This document shows positions 45,034 through 47,124 of a stretch of DNA of 47,124 nt, piece by piece. The first letter of the stretch is position 1. The number at the start of each line of letters is the position of its first letter. Made by a program: the position numbers and the translations under genes. The notes under the pieces were generated by a model. The model ran no database searches, was not told the DNA's origin, and saw only the letters and a program-made list of their open reading frames with translations. The DNA is from Terriglobia bacterium (GTDB lineage: Bacteria; Acidobacteriota; Terriglobia; JAJPHL01): positions 1 to 47,124 of the forward strand of contig JAJPHL010000061.1 in assembly GCA_021325275.1 (NCBI GenBank), in the 5' to 3' direction.

Positions 45034-46923
45034 ATGCGAGGTCTTCGGTTTGCGTTTTTATTCCTCTCGGCGGCGGTGTTCGCGCAGCGCCCCATGCGGC
45101 CTAGCGATCTTTTTCAGCTTCGGCAAGTGGGAGAGGTGGCATGGTCGAGCGACGGCCGTTACGCGTCGATTGAGTTTTCGCGGCCCGGCGCGGCGATCGG
45201 AAACGGCGTTCCGACAAACGAAATCGCCCTGCTGGATGTCAAGACGCACGCGCTGCGCGTCTTAACCTCGCCCGCGCAAGAGTACATCGGATTCTTCAAC
45301 GCGACATTTTCGCCGAACAGCCGGCAACTGGCGTATCTCTCTGTCGATCACTCCGCCGCTGTGCGTGTGTGGGTCTACACGATCGGCCAGGCGGCGCCGG
45401 CGATGTTGCCGGAGCTCGACGCGCGCACTGGATTCGGCGAAGCGCCCGTTACGTGGCTCTCGAACGGCCGGCTGCTCGTGAGCGCCTGGGACGCGGGCGC
45501 GGACAAATCGGGCGATCTGTACTTCAACGTCTTGCGGGGACGAAACGCCGCCGAACTCTGGAAGCGAGCGTATGACGCGAAGGAAGCGGCCGTTTCTGTC
45601 GTGGAGTCCCGCGGACCGCGCGTCGCCGCGCCAACGGGACGACTGGTCGTGGTGAACCCAAAGACGCTGGAGGCCAAGACGCTCGCGCGGGGACCGATTC
45701 ATCACGTGACCGTCTCATCGGACCGACGCGTTGTTTCCTACTTCCAAGAGGATTGGAGCAGGCCGATTGCCGATTACTTCGATCCATCGAGAGATGTGGA
45801 AGCGGCCTACGCCGCGGTGAACTGGGGAACCGAGCGCCATGTGATTTCCGCGACGACCGGCGAACCCGTGGACCTGTCCCAAATGGCGAACGTGCCCGCC
45901 CCTCCCACGCCGCAACTGAACATCCCGCTGCCGCGCGCCGACGCGCGCCGTTTGTCGCTCTCGCCCACCGGCGACACCGCGTTGTTCATCGCCAACGCCA
46001 GCGGCGGGTCACACTTGTGGCTGTCCGGCAGCAGCAAAGAGATTTGGCACGCCAACGAGTGGGTCCGCGAAATCGCGCCCGGCCAGGCGCAGCGCCTCGA
46101 CTACAAGGCCGGCGATGGAACGCCGTTGATCGCGTGGCTCCTTCTGCCTCACGATCACAATGGAAGCGCGAAACTGCCGATGATCACCATGATCTATCCC
46201 GGCACGACGTATCGCGACCGCGAACCGTCCAGTTTTTCAATCTATACGTCCAGCTTCGAACATCCGCAATTGTTCGCAGCGCTCGGTTACGCGGTGCTGA
46301 TGGCCGGCATGCCCGCGCCGAAAGATCCAACGGAGTTCCACTCGATGCGATCGCATCTCAACGGCGTGATGCCCGCCGTGGACGCCGCCGTCGCCACGGG
46401 AATCATCGATCCCGATCGAATCGCGGTGCAAGGACAAAGCAACGGCGGCTTCGCGGTGCTCAGTTTGATCACGCAAACGAATCGATTTCGTTCCGCCATC
46501 TCGAGCGCGGGATTCTCCGACCTCACCAGTTTGTACGGCGTGTTCTACGGACAATATCGCTACGGCGATTCGGGACCGCCCGTGAAAGCGCAACTGCTGC
46601 GCATGCTGCAAATGGAGCGCGGCGAGTACGCGTACGGCGGACCGCCCTGGGCGTTCCAGGAGCCTTCATCGCGATATCTCGACGACAGTCCCATCCGCCA
46701 CGTAGCGGACGTACACACGCCCATCATGATGATCGCCGGTGAGCAGGACTTTGTTCCGATTCAACAGGCGGAGGAGTGTTTCACGGCCATGCTGCGCCAA
46801 GACAAGCGCGCCGAGCTGGTGCGTTATCAAGGCGAGTGGCACACGATCGCCAATCGCGCCAACGTGCTCGACATGTGGAAGCGGATCGAAGCTTGGCTCG
46901 GGGAAACAATGGCGGCGCGCTAG
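45034..46923 (+). CDS. Exported prolyl oligopeptidase-family peptidase (S9)
   Basis: This is a 629-residue protein with a signal peptide (about 1-17, ...SAAVFAQRPMRP); start 45034 is 7 bp after the SGNH stop. The N-terminal half is a propeller with WD/PD40-type segments (YIGFFNATFSPNSRQLAYLS, VTVSSDRRVVSY, RRLSLSPTGDTALFI). The C-terminal alpha/beta-hydrolase carries PMITMIYPGTTY, the nucleophile motif VQGQSNGGFAVL (Ser about 470), IAGEQDFVP (Asp about 570) and GEWHTI (His about 605). The full triad is visible, so it probably cleaves short peptides outside the cytoplasm. The close spacing suggests co-transcription with the SGNH gene. Confidence 0.92.
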   Translation: MRGLRFAFLFLSAAVFAQRPMRPSDLFQLRQVGEVAWSSDGRYASIEFSRPGAAIGNGVPTNEIALLDVKTHALRVLTSPAQEYIGFFNATFSPNSRQLAYLSVDHSAAVRVWVYTIGQAAPAMLPELDARTGFGEAPVTWLSNGRLLVSAWDAGADKSGDLYFNVLRGRNAAELWKRAYDAKEAAVSVVESRGPRVAAPTGRLVVVNPKTLEAKTLARGPIHHVTVSSDRRVVSYFQEDWSRPIADYFDPSRDVEAAYAAVNWGTERHVISATTGEPVDLSQMANVPAPPTPQLNIPLPRADARRLSLSPTGDTALFIANASGGSHLWLSGSSKEIWHANEWVREIAPGQAQRLDYKAGDGTPLIAWLLLPHDHNGSAKLPMITMIYPGTTYRDREPSSFSIYTSSFEHPQLFAALGYAVLMAGMPAPKDPTEFHSMRSHLNGVMPAVDAAVATGIIDPDRIAVQGQSNGGFAVLSLITQTNRFRSAISSAGFSDLTSLYGVFYGQYRYGDSGPPVKAQLLRMLQMERGEYAYGGPPWAFQEPSSRYLDDSPIRHVADVHTPIMMIAGEQDFVPIQQAEECFTAMLRQDKRAELVRYQGEWHTIANRANVLDMWKRIEAWLGETMAAR

Positions 46924-46991
46924 CGTTTCCGCGTCACGCCGGAATGTTTCTTCATGCAGTCCGGGCAAATGCCGTGCGTCGCGATGGCCAT
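46920..46991 (-). pseudogene. C-terminal remnant of a gene cut off at the insertion sequence
   Basis: On the minus strand the frame reads MAIATHGICPDCMKKHSGVT, then RKR and stop (TAG at 46920-46922). An in-frame TAG also lies directly before the first ATG codon. The piece THGICPDC with its two Cys is a common ending of longer signalling proteins (PAS/response-regulator-linked ThGiCpeC tails). This is therefore most likely the last 20-odd codons of such a gene, separated from the rest by the insertion sequence starting at about 46993. It could also be a chance match; length is too short for certainty. Confidence 0.45.
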
Positions 46992-46992
46992 C

Positions 46993-47124
46993 TAGGGTTA
47001 AGACCCAATTAACGATTTTGAGATTCAACGGGTTGGTCAACCGAATCGGGGGGCCAACACATGCGGGCGAACTTGTTTTGGTTTAGCGACGGGCAATGGG
47101 CGAGGATTGAGCCGTTTATTCCAA
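46993..47124 (+). mobile_element. Left end of an insertion sequence, IS5-like
   Basis: The sequence changes character at about 46993: GGGTTAAGACCCAATTAACG opens a less GC-rich non-coding leader, and a transposase frame begins at 47061. The short motif GGGTTAAGACCC is partly self-complementary and probably belongs to the terminal inverted repeat. The exact border and target duplication cannot be fixed because the right end is outside the window. Confidence 0.65.
47061..47124 (+). CDS. IS5-family transposase, N-terminal fragment (runs off window)
   Basis: The ATG at 47061 opens a frame reading MRANLFWFSDGQWARIEPFI up to the window edge. The motif FW-SD-QWARIEPFIP is the well-known start of IS5-family (IS1031/IS427-type) DDE transposases, which insert and move the element by cut and paste. 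Only 21 codons are visible, so the family call rests on this motif alone. The catalytic DDE residues lie outside the window. Confidence 0.75.
   Translation, partial: MRANLFWFSDGQWARIEPFIP

Overview
The window looks like chromosomal DNA of an acidobacterium, most likely of the Solibacter/Bryobacter type. This rests on family content, not on a marker gene. Two tandem NHL-repeat proteins end in the roughly 230-residue C-terminal domain described from Solibacter usitatus (TIGR03437 type). Most genes encode exported enzymes with signal peptides. GRGG-rich linkers recur, and GC-rich codon use produces long false antisense frames. There is no rRNA, tRNA, CRISPR array or prophage.

Layout. 1-530: two neighbouring palindromic repeat elements, then a small bacterial-PH-like membrane protein (684-1163) and a hairpin cluster. 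1448-5775: a mutarotase-fold secreted protein (-), a secreted S10 serine carboxypeptidase (+), a large inverted repeat, and a secreted protein with an HExxE motif (-). 5888-9332 (-): a tight operon of diheme cytochrome c, PQQ dehydrogenase and Tat-exported sugar isomerase, joined by 4-bp overlaps. 9560-16229 (+): two tandem TolC-family proteins, a membrane-anchored protein, and an ABC-2 ATPase/permease pair. 16264-21135: flavin amine oxidase (-), DJ-1/PfpI protein, tyrosinase and a small exported protein (+). 21141-21314 is the tail of a dead PIN-domain gene. 21383-23634 (-): an exported YHS-domain protein coupled to a PQQ-type beta-propeller. 23748-24029: a second copy of the repeat at the window start, in the opposite orientation.

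24044-27333 (-): an RMD1/DUF155 protein coupled to an exported six-hairpin glycosidase. 27430-29733: a 56-residue basic protein, a UBP-type zinc finger (-) and a divergent cNMP-binding/thioredoxin-reductase-like flavoprotein (+). 29774-35568 (+): the tandem NHL/TIGR03437 paralogues. 35571-40577 (-): an unrecognised secreted protein, then a double-domain amidohydrolase coupled to a second amidohydrolase, both with degenerate metal sites in part. 40883-46923: a coiled-coil membrane protein (+), GH78 alpha-L-rhamnosidase (-), SGNH-like hydrolase (+) and S9 prolyl oligopeptidase (+). The right edge holds the start of an insertion sequence (IS5-like transposase) next to the remnant of another gene.

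Taken together the genes describe an aerobic heterotroph that attacks plant or soil polymers outside the cytoplasm. It has exported peptidases (S10, S9), glycosidases (GH78, trehalase/GH63-like), periplasmic sugar/alcohol oxidation passing electrons to cytochrome c, a phenol oxidase, and export machinery. I did not find a clearly new multi-gene system. The best leads are the two palindromic repeat families, the UBP finger/flavoprotein pair lacking the CxxC, the RMD1-glycosidase coupling, and the coupled active/pseudo-enzyme amidohydrolases.
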